Assembly: GCF_002414845.1 (NCBI RefSeq)
Contig: NZ_DIAX01000045.1
Location: 169,383-209,008 of the forward strand
Source: Gordonia sp. UBA5067
GTDB taxonomy: Bacteria > Actinomycetota > Actinomycetes > Mycobacteriales > Mycobacteriaceae
Direction of reading: 5' to 3'
Length of the DNA stretch: 39,626 nt
The translations under genes were made by a program, and so were the position numbers. Numbering within the stretch: the stretch's first letter is position 1; every line of letters starts with the position of its first letter. Below are positions 24,015 to 32,546 of this stretch, piece by piece. A model generated the notes under the pieces. The model searched no databases. It had not been told where the DNA came from and saw only the letters and a list, made by a program, of their open reading frames with translations.

Positions 24015-24092
24015 TTTCGAAAGCGTCGTTGCGTTGATTTCGGTCCGCCGGCGTTCTGGAGAGCATCCACGTGAAATGAGAGGAGGCGAAGT

Positions 24093-24620
24093 ATGGCCAA
24101 GTCCGACAAGGTCGCCGCAGTCGCGGAGATCGCAGAGCAGTTCAAGGGGTCTTCGGCAGCGGTCGTCACGGAATACCGTGGCCTGTCCGTGCCGCAGATC
24201 TCCGAGCTGCGTCGTTCCCTCGGTGAGGGCGCAACCTACTCCGTCGCCAAGAACACCCTGACCAAGCTCGCCGCGAAAGAAGCGGGCATGGAAGGGCTCG
24301 ACGAGCTGTTGTCCGGTCCGACCGCCATCGCCTTCGTTGAAGGCGAGCTGGTGGTCGCGGCCAAGGCGATCAAGACGTTCGCCAAGGACAACAAGGCGTT
24401 GGTCATCAAGGGCGGTTACATGGACGGCCGCGCGCTGTCCATCGCCGAAGTTGAGGCCATTGCCGACCTGGAGACCCGTGAGGTTCTCCTGGCCAAGCTC
24501 GCCGGTGCCATGAAGGGCAACTTGGCTAAGGCCGCCGGTCTGTTCAACCAGCCGGCATCGCAGGTGGCGCGTCTTGCCGCCGCCCTGCAGCAGAAGCAGG
24601 AAACTGCCGGCGCGGAGTAA
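24093..24620 (+). CDS. rplJ: 50S ribosomal protein L10
   Basis: This 175-residue base of the L12 stalk holds L12 dimers on 23S rRNA. It begins [20 protein letters not shown] and has [20 protein letters not shown] and [14 protein letters not shown], all typical of L10. The C-terminal helix ([22 protein letters not shown]) binds L12. ATG 24093 lies 8 nt after GAGGAGG. rplL follows after 90 nt. Confidence 0.97.
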   Translation: MAKSDKVAAVAEIAEQFKGSSAAVVTEYRGLSVPQISELRRSLGEGATYSVAKNTLTKLAAKEAGMEGLDELLSGPTAIAFVEGELVVAAKAIKTFAKDNKALVIKGGYMDGRALSIAEVEAIADLETREVLLAKLAGAMKGNLAKAAGLFNQPASQVARLAAALQQKQETAGAE

Positions 24621-24710
24621 ATCCCGCCCCACCGACCATCCGGTCAACCGCACAACCCCGGTCGGCACTGCGTATCGCAGCTGCCGGCCACCTAAAGGAA
24701 GGACGCCATC

Positions 24711-25097
24711 ATGGCGAAGCTCAGCGCTGACGAGCTCATCGATCAGTTCAAGGAACTGACTCTGCTGGAGCTCAGCGATTTCGTGAAGAAGTTCGAAGAG
24801 GTCTTCGAGGTCACCGCGGCCGCCCCGGTCGCCGTGGCCGCTGCCGGTGCGCCGGCTGCCGGTGGCGACGCTGCTGCCGAGCAGGACGAGTTCGACGTCG
24901 TTCTGGACTCGGCCGGCGACAAGAAGATTCAGGTCATCAAGGTTGTGCGCGAGGTTGTCGCCGGCCTGGGCCTGAAGGAGGCCAAGGACCTCGTCGAGAG
25001 TGCCCCCAAGGCGCTCCTGGAGAAGGTGTCCAAGGACGACGCCGAGGCTGCCAAGGCCAAGCTGGAAGAGGCTGGCGCCAAGATCTCCCTCAAGTGA
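24711..25097 (+). CDS. rplL: 50S ribosomal protein L7/L12
   Basis: This 128-residue stalk protein recruits translation factors. The N-terminal dimerisation region ([25 protein letters not shown]), an Ala-rich hinge (about residues 40-62) and the C-terminal globular domain ([22 protein letters not shown], then [12 protein letters not shown]) are all complete. ATG 24711 lies about 8 nt after AAAGGAAGG. A terminator follows. Confidence 0.98.
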   Translation: MAKLSADELIDQFKELTLLELSDFVKKFEEVFEVTAAAPVAVAAAGAPAAGGDAAAEQDEFDVVLDSAGDKKIQVIKVVREVVAGLGLKEAKDLVESAPKALLEKVSKDDAEAAKAKLEEAGAKISLK

Positions 25098-25139
25098 CCT
25101 GCTGAGCCGGCCGTATTCGTCCGGCGCAGTGCACTGCCG

Positions 25140-25175
25140 AACGCCCCGTGGACCTGTTCCGCGGGGCGTTTGCGT
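25140..25175 (+). terminator. Intrinsic terminator after rplL
   Basis: AACGCCCCG (25140-25148) pairs with CGGGGCGTT (25162-25170), followed by TGCGTT. The 7-bp core of the stem is identical to that of the rplJ attenuator. Confidence 0.75.
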
Positions 25176-25485
25176 TGCCGCCGGTGGCCGGGCGAGCGAC
25201 AGCGACTGCGGCTGGCTATTCCCTGGTCCACCTGGCGAAACGAGTGCCATAGCAGCCTGCGAGGATGCGTGCGGTAGGCCGGACGCCGATGCCGGGAACC
25301 GTCACCGTCGGCGCATCCATGGCGGCGAAGGACTCCTCGACCATTCGGGCGCTCACCCGCGGGGCACGCTAGACCGCGGCGGTGGCGGGCCGGCGCATCG
25401 ACAGCCCTGGCCCGGGTGCTGACAGCGAGGCTTGATTCCGTCGATCTGTGGCGCGATCCTTGACTTCCGACCATTGGAGCGCGCC
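25176..25485. other. Non-coding gap of about 310 nt
   Basis: Between the rplL terminator and the next gene I see no recognisable protein, RNA or repeat. A few open frames are present on both strands but none resembles a family I know. GGAG at 25475-25478 serves as the ribosome-binding site of the next gene. Confidence 0.5.
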
Positions 25486-25881
25486 ATGGCACCGTCAACC
25501 AGCTATCGGCTTCTGCAAATTGCGCTGGCAGCATTCGGCACCGTAATGGTTCTGCTCTATCCGCTGGCGGTGGTGTGGCCGTCGGGTTGGGCCTGGCATC
25601 AGGGCGCCCCGCACGAGTCCGACTACTTCATGATGATCGTCGGTGTCTACGCCACGCTGGGCGTCTTTCTCTGGAACGCAGCACGCCGCCCGGAAGCCCA
25701 TCTCAGCCTGATCTGGTTCACGGTGGCCTCAAGCCTTGTACACGCCGTGATCATGGCCGGGGAGTCGGCCGGGCCGCACGTCGGCCATCTGTGGGGTGAC
25801 GTGCCGGCGTTGCTGCTGGTGGCGATCGTCCTGTCGGTTCTTGTGCGAGGGTCGGGCATCGGACGACAACCAGCCCGATAG
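25486..25881 (+). CDS. Small four-helix membrane protein (DUF6632-like)
   Basis: This 131-residue integral membrane protein has about four hydrophobic segments (residues about 9-31, 48-64, 75-95 and 103-122). The pattern YFMMIVGVYATLGVFLWNAARRPEAHLSLIWFTV, seen in two parts, then VHAVIMAGE and HLWGDVPALL, resembles the DUF6632 family; this is from memory. The function is unknown. ATG 25486 is chosen since GGAG lies 7 nt upstream and a longer start at 25432 adds an unlikely hydrophilic stretch. It stands alone between rplL and the mceG promoter region. Confidence 0.75.
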   Translation: MAPSTSYRLLQIALAAFGTVMVLLYPLAVVWPSGWAWHQGAPHESDYFMMIVGVYATLGVFLWNAARRPEAHLSLIWFTVASSLVHAVIMAGESAGPHVGHLWGDVPALLLVAIVLSVLVRGSGIGRQPAR

Positions 25882-25941
25882 TCACGCCCGGCAGGCGAGG
25901 AGGCGGCAGGATTGTCGGTCATCCTGAATCTTCGCTAAGAT

Positions 25942-25957
25942 CCTACTGACTAGTAGG
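25942..25957. promoter_or_regulatory. Palindrome upstream of mceG, possible operator
   Basis: CCTACT-GACT-AGTAGG has perfect 6-bp arms and lies about 53 bp before the candidate -35. Its shape suits a TetR- or GntR-type dimeric regulator; no regulator gene is in the window. Confidence 0.5.
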
Positions 25958-25968
25958 CCAGGTGTTGC

Positions 25969-25984
25969 TTATCCACAGATGTGG
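25969..25984. promoter_or_regulatory. DnaA-box-like TTATCCACA and overlapping palindrome
   Basis: TTATCCACA (25969-25977) equals the DnaA-box consensus. The overlapping CCACA-GA-TGTGG (25973-25984) is a perfect palindrome and an operator candidate. TGTGGGATA (26011-26019) is a one-mismatch box on the other strand. Confidence 0.45.
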
Positions 25985-25994
25985 GGAGCGGTGG

Positions 25995-26023
25995 TCGACG
26001 CCGACTGATTTGTGGGATAGAGT
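25995..26023 (+). promoter_or_regulatory. Candidate promoter for mceG and mce locus 2
   Basis: TCGACG (25995-26000) and TAGAGT (26018-26023) are separated by 17 nt. The leader to GTG 26105 would be about 75 nt. Confidence 0.4.
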
Positions 26024-26104
26024 GACTGCGACCACATCTGTCCATAGGGGATGCGGGAGTCATACGGGCTGCCGTTCGCGGACGAACGACTGGAGGGATC
26101 CGCA

Positions 26105-27322
26105 GTGGGTGTAGAAGTTAGCGTGGAGGGACTGAGTAAGTCCTTCGGCTCACAGAACATTTGGCGCGACGTCACGTTGACCTTGCCCGAGGGCGAGGTC
26201 AGTGCGCTGCTAGGCCCGTCGGGTACCGGTAAGTCGGTCTTCCTCAAGACGCTGATCGGTTTGCTCCACCCCGAGCAGGGCTCAGTCATCATCGACGGCA
26301 CCGACATCACGAAGTGCTCGGCTCGCGAACTCTATGAGATTCGCAAGCTGTTCGGCGTCCTGTTCCAGGACGGCGCCCTATTCGGCTCGATGAGCCTGTT
26401 CGACAACATCGCCTTCCCGCTGCGCGAGCACACCAAGAAGTCGGAGACCGAGGTCCGCTCCATCGTCATGGAGAAGATCGACCTGGTCGGTCTGGCCGGC
26501 GCCGAGGACAAGCTGCCCGGCGAGATCTCCGGCGGTATGCGCAAGCGCGCCGGCCTGGCCCGCGCGCTCGTGCTGGACCCGCAGATCATCCTCTGCGACG
26601 AGCCGGACTCTGGTCTGGACCCGGTCCGTACCGCATACATCAGCCAGTTGCTGATCGACATCAACGCGCAGATCGACGCGACGATTCTCATCGTCACGCA
26701 CAACATCAACATCGCGAGAACGATCCCCGACAACATCGGCATGCTGTTCCGCAAGGAACTCGTCATGTTCGGTCCGCGCGAGGTGCTGCTGACCAGCGAG
26801 CAGCCAGTCGTCAAGCAGTTCCTCTCCGGTGACCGCTTCGGCCCGATCGGCATGTCCGAGGAGAAGGACGAGGCCGTGGCCGCGGCCGAGGCCGCGATGC
26901 AGGCAGCGGGCATCTCCGGCGGTGGCACCAAGGACGACTTCAGCGAGATCATCGCGCAAGTTCAGCCGAACCCCGGGATGCCCGAGCGCAAGGCGGCCAC
27001 CCGCCACCGCCGCAACGTCGAGGAGATCATCCACACGCTCCCCGCGAACGCCCAGGAAGCCGTCCGCCGCAGCATGGAGGAAGAGGACAAGATCCTCGCC
27101 GAGAACCGTGCCCAGGCGGCGGTGCAGGCCAACCTCGCGCAATCGGCGGCAGCCGCGGTCGCAGCGGGCTCCGCGGCGGCCGGTGTGACGGCCAACCGGG
27201 CGGCCGACGACGCCACCGATGTGTTCAACACCGTGGGGGAGGCAGCCGATGAGGGCAATTGGGTCACGCCGTCCGATGCCGATACCGCACCGGTGCGGAC
27301 CGACGACAGTGGGAGCGCTTAG
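26105..27322 (+). CDS. mceG: Mce transporter ATPase MceG (Mkl)
   Basis: This 405-residue ABC ATPase energises Mce lipid importers. It has Walker A GPSGTGKS (37-44), Q-loop near FQDGALF, the signature SGGMRKR (from about 142), Walker B with D165-E166 in LCDEPDSGLD, and the H-loop in VTHN. After the nucleotide-binding domain (about 240 residues) comes a C-terminal extension of about 165 residues, rich in Ala and Glu (EKDEAVAAAEAAMQAAG), as in actinobacterial MceG. GTG 26105 is chosen because TGGAGGGA lies about 8 nt upstream. yrbEA follows after 3 nt. In M. tuberculosis mkl is not next to an mce operon; here it heads one. It may also serve locus 1, which has no ATPase gene. Confidence 0.93.
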   Translation: MGVEVSVEGLSKSFGSQNIWRDVTLTLPEGEVSALLGPSGTGKSVFLKTLIGLLHPEQGSVIIDGTDITKCSARELYEIRKLFGVLFQDGALFGSMSLFDNIAFPLREHTKKSETEVRSIVMEKIDLVGLAGAEDKLPGEISGGMRKRAGLARALVLDPQIILCDEPDSGLDPVRTAYISQLLIDINAQIDATILIVTHNINIARTIPDNIGMLFRKELVMFGPREVLLTSEQPVVKQFLSGDRFGPIGMSEEKDEAVAAAEAAMQAAGISGGGTKDDFSEIIAQVQPNPGMPERKAATRHRRNVEEIIHTLPANAQEAVRRSMEEEDKILAENRAQAAVQANLAQSAAAAVAAGSAAAGVTANRAADDATDVFNTVGEAADEGNWVTPSDADTAPVRTDDSGSA

Positions 27323-27325
27323 CCG

Positions 27326-28132
27326 ATGACGACTGCCACCCAGCGTGGCGTGGATCGAATTGCGAACGCCGGCGCGGGTGCGCTTCAACAAACCGGCAGG
27401 ATCGTCCAGCTATTCATCGACGTTGCACGTCAATCCGTTGTGCGCCCGTTTCAGTGGCGGGAGTTCATCCAGCAGGCCTGGTTCATCGCCAGCGTCACCA
27501 TCCTGCCGTCGGCGTTGATCGCGATCCCGTTCGGTGCGATTGTCTCGCTGCAGACGGCCTCGCTGATCAAGCAGATCGGCGCGGAGTCGTTCACCGGTGC
27601 CGCCAGCGTTCTGGTTGTCCTGCAACAGGCGTCGCCGATCATCACGGTGCTGTTGGTCTCCGGCGCGGCCGGTGCGGCGGTCGCCGCCGATCTCGGCGCG
27701 CGCACGATTCGCGAGGAGATCGACGCGATGGAGGTGCTGGGTATCAACCCGGTCCATCGGTTGGTGGTTCCGCGTGTGCTGGCGATGGTGCTCGTCGCCG
27801 TACTGCTCAACGGTCTTGTCGCGGTCGTTGGAATCGCGGGTGGCTACTTCTTCAACGTCATCGTGGAGGGCGGTACGCCGGGTGCCTACCTGGCTTCCTT
27901 CGGAACCCTCGCCCAACTGCCCGACCTGTATGTGTCGACCGTTAAGGCCGCGATCTTCGGTCTGATCGCCGGCGTGATCGCCGCCTACAAGGGGCTGAAC
28001 CCGAAGGGCGGACCGAAGGGCGTCGGTGAGGCGGTCAACCAGTCCGTCGTCATCTCGTTCCTGCTGCTGTTCTTTGCCAATCTGATCATCACGGCGGTCT
28101 ACCTGCAGATCGTTCCGGCGAAGGGGGCCTGA
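27326..28132 (+). CDS. yrbEA: YrbEA-type permease, mce locus 2
   Basis: This 268-residue MlaE-fold permease is of the A subtype. It has IPFGAIVSLQTASLIKQIGAE, DLGARTIREEIDAMEVLGINP (ATPase-contact helix) and GLNPKGGPKGVGEAVN, with five or six hydrophobic segments. ATG 27326 is 3 nt after mceG and 2 nt separate it from yrbEB, so all are one operon. Confidence 0.94.
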   Translation: MTTATQRGVDRIANAGAGALQQTGRIVQLFIDVARQSVVRPFQWREFIQQAWFIASVTILPSALIAIPFGAIVSLQTASLIKQIGAESFTGAASVLVVLQQASPIITVLLVSGAAGAAVAADLGARTIREEIDAMEVLGINPVHRLVVPRVLAMVLVAVLLNGLVAVVGIAGGYFFNVIVEGGTPGAYLASFGTLAQLPDLYVSTVKAAIFGLIAGVIAAYKGLNPKGGPKGVGEAVNQSVVISFLLLFFANLIITAVYLQIVPAKGA

Positions 28133-28134
28133 TT

Positions 28135-29010
28135 ATGGCCGACGGTGGCGTGACCATTGCCAAGAGCCGGGGCGAGTACCTCGGGTATGAGATGCGCAAG
28201 CAGGTGCAGAAGCCGCTGCGAGTACTCGATGCCGCCGGCGAACAGATGTCCTTCTACGGGCGGGCTGTCGCCTGGATCCCTCGGACGATCGTCCGCTACT
28301 ACCGTGAGGTGCTGCGGATCCTTGCGGAGGTGGCCTTCGGCTCCGGCGGCCTCGCGGTCATCGGCGGCACTGTCGGCGTGATGGTCCTGATGTCGGGCTT
28401 CACCGGCGTCGTCGTCGGCCTGCAGGGTTACGCTGCGCTGGAGAACATCGGCGCCCAGGCGTTGACCGGCTTCCTCTCCGCCTACGTCAACACCCGTGAG
28501 GTTGCCCCGTTGATCGCCGGTCTCGCGCTTTCGGCGACGGTGGGCTGCGGGTTCACCGCACAATTGGGCGCCATGCGGATCTCCGAGGAGATCGACGCGC
28601 TCGAGACGATGGCCGTCCCATCGATCCCGTTCCTGGTCAGCACACGGGTGATTGCCGGCTTCGTGGCGGTCATCCCGCTCTACGTGCTTGGATTGCTCGC
28701 CGCCTACATGGCGTCGAGGACGATCAACACGACCTTTAACGGGCAGTCCAGCGGCTCATACGACCACTACTTCAACTTGTTCCTTCCCCCCGAAGACGTC
28801 TTGTGGTCCTTCGGCAAGGTGCTCATCTTCGCTTTCGTGATCATTCTGGTGCACTGCTACTACGGCTACTATGCCAGCGGCGGGCCGGCGGGAGTCGGCG
28901 TGGCGGTGGGGCACGCGGTGCGTGCCGCGCTGGTGCTGATCGCGTTGTTGGACTTCTTCTTGAGCCTGATGATCTGGGGTACTTCGACAACGGTGCGAGT
29001 GGCGGGCTGA
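28135..29010 (+). CDS. yrbEB: YrbEB-type permease, mce locus 2
   Basis: This 291-residue partner of YrbEA has a hydrophilic N-terminus of about 55 residues and the B-subtype segments GAMRISEEIDALETMAVPS and VHCYYGYYASGGPAGVG with VGHAVRAALVL. It forms the permease heterodimer. Spacing to mceA is 4 nt. Confidence 0.94.
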   Translation: MADGGVTIAKSRGEYLGYEMRKQVQKPLRVLDAAGEQMSFYGRAVAWIPRTIVRYYREVLRILAEVAFGSGGLAVIGGTVGVMVLMSGFTGVVVGLQGYAALENIGAQALTGFLSAYVNTREVAPLIAGLALSATVGCGFTAQLGAMRISEEIDALETMAVPSIPFLVSTRVIAGFVAVIPLYVLGLLAAYMASRTINTTFNGQSSGSYDHYFNLFLPPEDVLWSFGKVLIFAFVIILVHCYYGYYASGGPAGVGVAVGHAVRAALVLIALLDFFLSLMIWGTSTTVRVAG

Positions 29011-29014
29011 CACG

Positions 29015-30349
29015 ATGGCAACTCTTCGACGCCGGCTCTACGGGCTGGCATTCTTCCTCGTCATTATCGCGTTTATCGGTGGCTCGATCCTGAAGTACCA
29101 GGGCCGCTTCACCGAGACCAAGGACGTGACCCTGCGTACCGACTCGGCCGGCAACTCGCTGACCGAGCGGGCCGATGTCAAGGCGCGCGGCATGGTGGTG
29201 GGCACGGTGTCCGCCATTGTGCCGTCCGGTGATGGCAAGGTTGACATCGTGTTGGCGCTACAACCCGACAAGCTGCACCTGTTGCCGCGCGACACGACCG
29301 CGCGAATCCTGCCGAAGACGCTGTTCGGTGAGCGCTACGTGGCGTTGGAGGTTCCACGGGAGCCGACGACGGCGGCAACGCTGGTGGCCGGAGACCAGAT
29401 CAGCACCGACACGGCGGGTAACGCGCGAGAGGTTCAAGACCTCTTCGATCGCCTGCTGCCGCTCCTCAAGGCTGTGCCGCCGCAGGATCTGAATGTGACG
29501 CTGACCGCCCTCAGTCAGGCGCTGACCGGACGGGGACAAGAGCTCGGTGAGACGATCAAACGTCTCGACGCCATTTTCACCGAGGTCAACGCGCACACCG
29601 ATGACCTGCAGGGGACGCTGCGGGGGCTGGCGTCGTTCTCGACGACCTACTCCGATGCGCTCCCGTCGATCATCGACGCCCTCGACAACCTGCGGGTCAC
29701 CGGCAACACGCTGGTCGAGCGCGAGGGCGACCTCGCAGCGTTTATCTCGACCCTGGGCGTGGCGGCTGACGACACGACGGCCTTCCTGCGCACCAACCGC
29801 GCCGACCTGATCACCATCTTCACCGGCTCCCAGGATCTGCTGGCGGGTCTCGCGCGCCAGTCACCGGTGTTCGGCTGCACGTTCAAGAACTTCGCCGGCC
29901 TGATCCCCGAGTCGCGCCGGATCGTCGGCGAAGGCACCCCCAATCCGGGTGTGCGGGTGAATCTGCAGTTCGTCAATCCGCGCGGGCGCTATCTGCCCAA
30001 CCAGGATGAGCCCCGACTGTTCGACTACGATCGTGGACCGATCTGCTACCAGCCGGCGAAGAACGGCCGCCCATTCCCGCAGTATCCCGGTGGCGGACTC
30101 GCGGACGGCTCGTACCAGGTTCCGTCGCGCAATCCGGGCCCGCGGAACGTCCCAGAGATGCCGCCGGCGCAGTTCTCCGCGCTACCGGCGGGCCAGGTCA
30201 AGTCCAATCCGTGGGCCGATCCGGTGTATCGGGCCCAACTACAGATGATTTACGGTGGCGCCAGCGGCGTCGCACCTGAGCAGGTCCCCAGTTGGGTGAC
30301 TCTGATCGGTGCATCGAGGTTGCGGGGAGCTCAGGTGAATATGCAATGA
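29015..30349 (+). CDS. mceA: MceA-type protein, mce locus 2
   Basis: This 444-residue Mce subunit has an N-terminal membrane helix (about residues 8-26), an MCE domain (KDVTLRTDSAGNSLTERADVKARG...VGTV), a coiled helical region (about 130-280), and a C-terminal part with Cys residues (FGCTFKNFAGL and GPICYQPA) and a Pro-rich tail that ends near VNMQ. FGCTFKNFAGLIPE is typical of long MceA-type proteins. The stop overlaps the mceB start. Confidence 0.9.
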   Translation: MATLRRRLYGLAFFLVIIAFIGGSILKYQGRFTETKDVTLRTDSAGNSLTERADVKARGMVVGTVSAIVPSGDGKVDIVLALQPDKLHLLPRDTTARILPKTLFGERYVALEVPREPTTAATLVAGDQISTDTAGNAREVQDLFDRLLPLLKAVPPQDLNVTLTALSQALTGRGQELGETIKRLDAIFTEVNAHTDDLQGTLRGLASFSTTYSDALPSIIDALDNLRVTGNTLVEREGDLAAFISTLGVAADDTTAFLRTNRADLITIFTGSQDLLAGLARQSPVFGCTFKNFAGLIPESRRIVGEGTPNPGVRVNLQFVNPRGRYLPNQDEPRLFDYDRGPICYQPAKNGRPFPQYPGGGLADGSYQVPSRNPGPRNVPEMPPAQFSALPAGQVKSNPWADPVYRAQLQMIYGGASGVAPEQVPSWVTLIGASRLRGAQVNMQ

Positions 30350-31443
30350 AGTCGATCGTTCCACCACTGGTCAAACTGATCGTCTTCGCGGTGGTCACCG
30401 TCGTGTCGACCTCCCTGCTCGCGTTGACGATTGCGAACGCCGGCTCGACGGGCAAGCATGATTTTCAAGCTGTCTTCGACGACGCGGCGATGCTCATCAA
30501 GGGCGACGATGTGCGTATCGCCGGCGTCCGCGTCGGTTCCGTCAGCGATGTCGAGGTGTTCGAGAGGAACCGCGCGAAGGTGAGTTTTGCCGTCGATCGG
30601 GACTCGTTACCGGACGGCACCCAGGTGTACATCCGCTATCGCAACCTCACCGGCATGCGCTATCTCGCGCTCGACCGCGGGGCCGGCGACAGCGGAAAGC
30701 GGCTGACGCCGGGTCACGTCTTCGGACTCGACCGCAACGACACGACGACACACGCGGCAGTCAACCTGACCGAGCTGTTCAACGGCTTCAAGCCTGTGTT
30801 CGTCCAGCTGTCACCGGAGGACGTCAACAAGCTGGCAGACCAGATCATCCAGGTCTTTCAGAACACCCCGGGCCAGGACATGGGGGCGACCATGTCGTCG
30901 CTGCTGTCGCAGACCGCAGAGCTGACCAATACGCTCGCTGATCGCGACCAGGTCATCGGTGAGTTGATCACCAACCTCAACAAGGTGCTCGAGACCGTCA
31001 ACGCCCACGACTCGCAATTCGAATCGTTGCTGGTCAACACGTCGAAGTTGGTCACGGGGCTGGCCGCGCAGCGTGGCTCGGTCGGCTCGGCGATTACGTC
31101 GGTGTCCAACCTGACCAGCGTGATGGGTTCGATCCTCGGTCAGACACGACCAGCGATCGCCGGTGGAATCGCCGGTCTGAAGGCCGTGTCCGACGAGATC
31201 AACAAGCGCGATAAGGATGTCGAGGCGATCATCACGAACTTGCCGCCGAAGCTGGAGAAGATCGGTCGCGCCGCATCCTTCGGCTCGTGGTTTCAGTTCT
31301 ACCTGTGCGGGATGGACGTGGTGATGGGCAACGGCAAGTCGGTCTTGCTGAGTGATCCCCTGATCCCGCAGCCCGACATCAACCACGTCCTCTACACCAG
31401 CGCGGCGACCCGCTGCTGGCGCGACGAGAAGCGGCCGGGATAG
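30346..31443 (+). CDS. mceB: MceB-type protein, mce locus 2
   Basis: This 365-residue Mce subunit has a membrane helix (about residues 6-28), an MCE domain (HDFQAVFDDAAMLIKGDDVRIAG), the conserved NLTELFNGFKPVF segment, a helical region with repeated heptads, and a C-terminus with LCGMDVV and ATRCWRDEKRPG. ATG 30346 overlaps mceA by ATGA; an earlier in-frame start at 30292 would lie inside mceA. Confidence 0.92.
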   Translation: MKSIVPPLVKLIVFAVVTVVSTSLLALTIANAGSTGKHDFQAVFDDAAMLIKGDDVRIAGVRVGSVSDVEVFERNRAKVSFAVDRDSLPDGTQVYIRYRNLTGMRYLALDRGAGDSGKRLTPGHVFGLDRNDTTTHAAVNLTELFNGFKPVFVQLSPEDVNKLADQIIQVFQNTPGQDMGATMSSLLSQTAELTNTLADRDQVIGELITNLNKVLETVNAHDSQFESLLVNTSKLVTGLAAQRGSVGSAITSVSNLTSVMGSILGQTRPAIAGGIAGLKAVSDEINKRDKDVEAIITNLPPKLEKIGRAASFGSWFQFYLCGMDVVMGNGKSVLLSDPLIPQPDINHVLYTSAATRCWRDEKRPG

Positions 31444-31445
31444 AC

Positions 31446-32546
31446 ATGGTTGACGATAAGGATCCAGCAGGCATGCCAGAGAACGACCTTCCCGACGCCG
31501 AGCCACAGGTGTTGCATCCGTCGCGGCGCTTCGCCGGTCGGCGCTCGCCGATCACGGTCGGGGCGTTGGGTATTTTGATGCTGCTGATGGCCACGATGGC
31601 GTCGTTCTATCTGTCCGATCTGCCTATCGTCGGTGCCGGTCCCCGCTACACAGCAGAGTTTTCCGAGGCGGCGGGCCTGCACGCCGGCAATGAGGTTCGC
31701 GTGGCGGGTATCAAGGTCGGCAAGGTCGACCGCGTCGGCCTCAACGCCGACGGGAACAAGGTGAACGTCGTGTTCACCGTGGCCAACACGTGGATCGGGG
31801 ATCAGACGCAGGCCTCCATCCAGATCAAGACGCTGCTCGGCCAGAAGTTCCTCGGGCTGACCCCGCGCGGATCGCGATCGGCGGACCCGACGAAACCGCT
31901 GACCGACACGATTGCTCCGTACGACGTCATCGAGGCATTCTCCGACGCCAGCAACCAGTTGTCCGAGCTTGACACGGACAAGGTGGCGGAATCGCTGCAG
32001 ACCATGTCGACCGCGTTCTCGGGGACCGCGGGCGACTTCGGTCCGGCGCTGACCGGGCTGAGCCGGTTGTCCGAGACGATCGCCAAGCGCGACCAAGAGG
32101 TGCAAAAGCTCCTCGCCGCGACGAAGACCACCTCGAAGATCCTCGCTGATCGGAACGAGGAATTCACTCGCTTGATCGCCGGCGCCGGGCAGTTGCTCGA
32201 CGAGTTGAACAACCGGCAGAAGTCCATCTCGGCCCTGCTCTCGTCGACGACGACGCTGAGCAAGGCCCTGAGTGGGATCGTCGCCGACAACGAGGCGCAG
32301 ATCGGGCCGGCCCTGAAGTCGCTGCAGCAAGTGGCAGCACTGCTGACCAGGAACAAGGACAACCTGGGTCGGTCGATCCAGAACCTCGCCCCGTTCTACC
32401 GGCTGTACGCGAACGTGCTCGGCAATGGCCGCTGGTTCGAGTCGATGGTCACCAACCTGCTGCCGCCGGCCCTGCCCCAGACACACACCACACGACCACC
32501 GAACAAAGTGAAGATGCTCAATAACGGCGGAACCGAGGCCGGGTAG
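31446..32546 (+). CDS. mceC: MceC-type protein, mce locus 2
   Basis: This 366-residue Mce subunit has a cytoplasmic tail of about 37 residues, a membrane helix (about residues 38-58), an MCE domain (YTAEFSEAAGLHAGNEVRVAG), and the long helical part. It lacks the Pro-rich tails found on some MceC proteins. It is the intact counterpart of the interrupted gene at 14140. It follows mceB by 2 nt and its stop touches mceD. Confidence 0.92.
   Translation: MVDDKDPAGMPENDLPDAEPQVLHPSRRFAGRRSPITVGALGILMLLMATMASFYLSDLPIVGAGPRYTAEFSEAAGLHAGNEVRVAGIKVGKVDRVGLNADGNKVNVVFTVANTWIGDQTQASIQIKTLLGQKFLGLTPRGSRSADPTKPLTDTIAPYDVIEAFSDASNQLSELDTDKVAESLQTMSTAFSGTAGDFGPALTGLSRLSETIAKRDQEVQKLLAATKTTSKILADRNEEFTRLIAGAGQLLDELNNRQKSISALLSSTTTLSKALSGIVADNEAQIGPALKSLQQVAALLTRNKDNLGRSIQNLAPFYRLYANVLGNGRWFESMVTNLLPPALPQTHTTRPPNKVKMLNNGGTEAG

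Noticed and set aside
22575..25250. A minus-strand open frame of 891 codons covering GH76 and the rplJ-rplL region
   Set aside because: Only its last 408 codons (from ATG 23801) look like a protein family. The rest is antisense to rplJ and rplL and to the L10 leader; high GC keeps it open by chance.
25969..25977. Origin of replication near the TTATCCACA box
   Set aside because: Only one consensus box and one near match are present, with no dnaA/dnaN and no AT-rich unwinding region.
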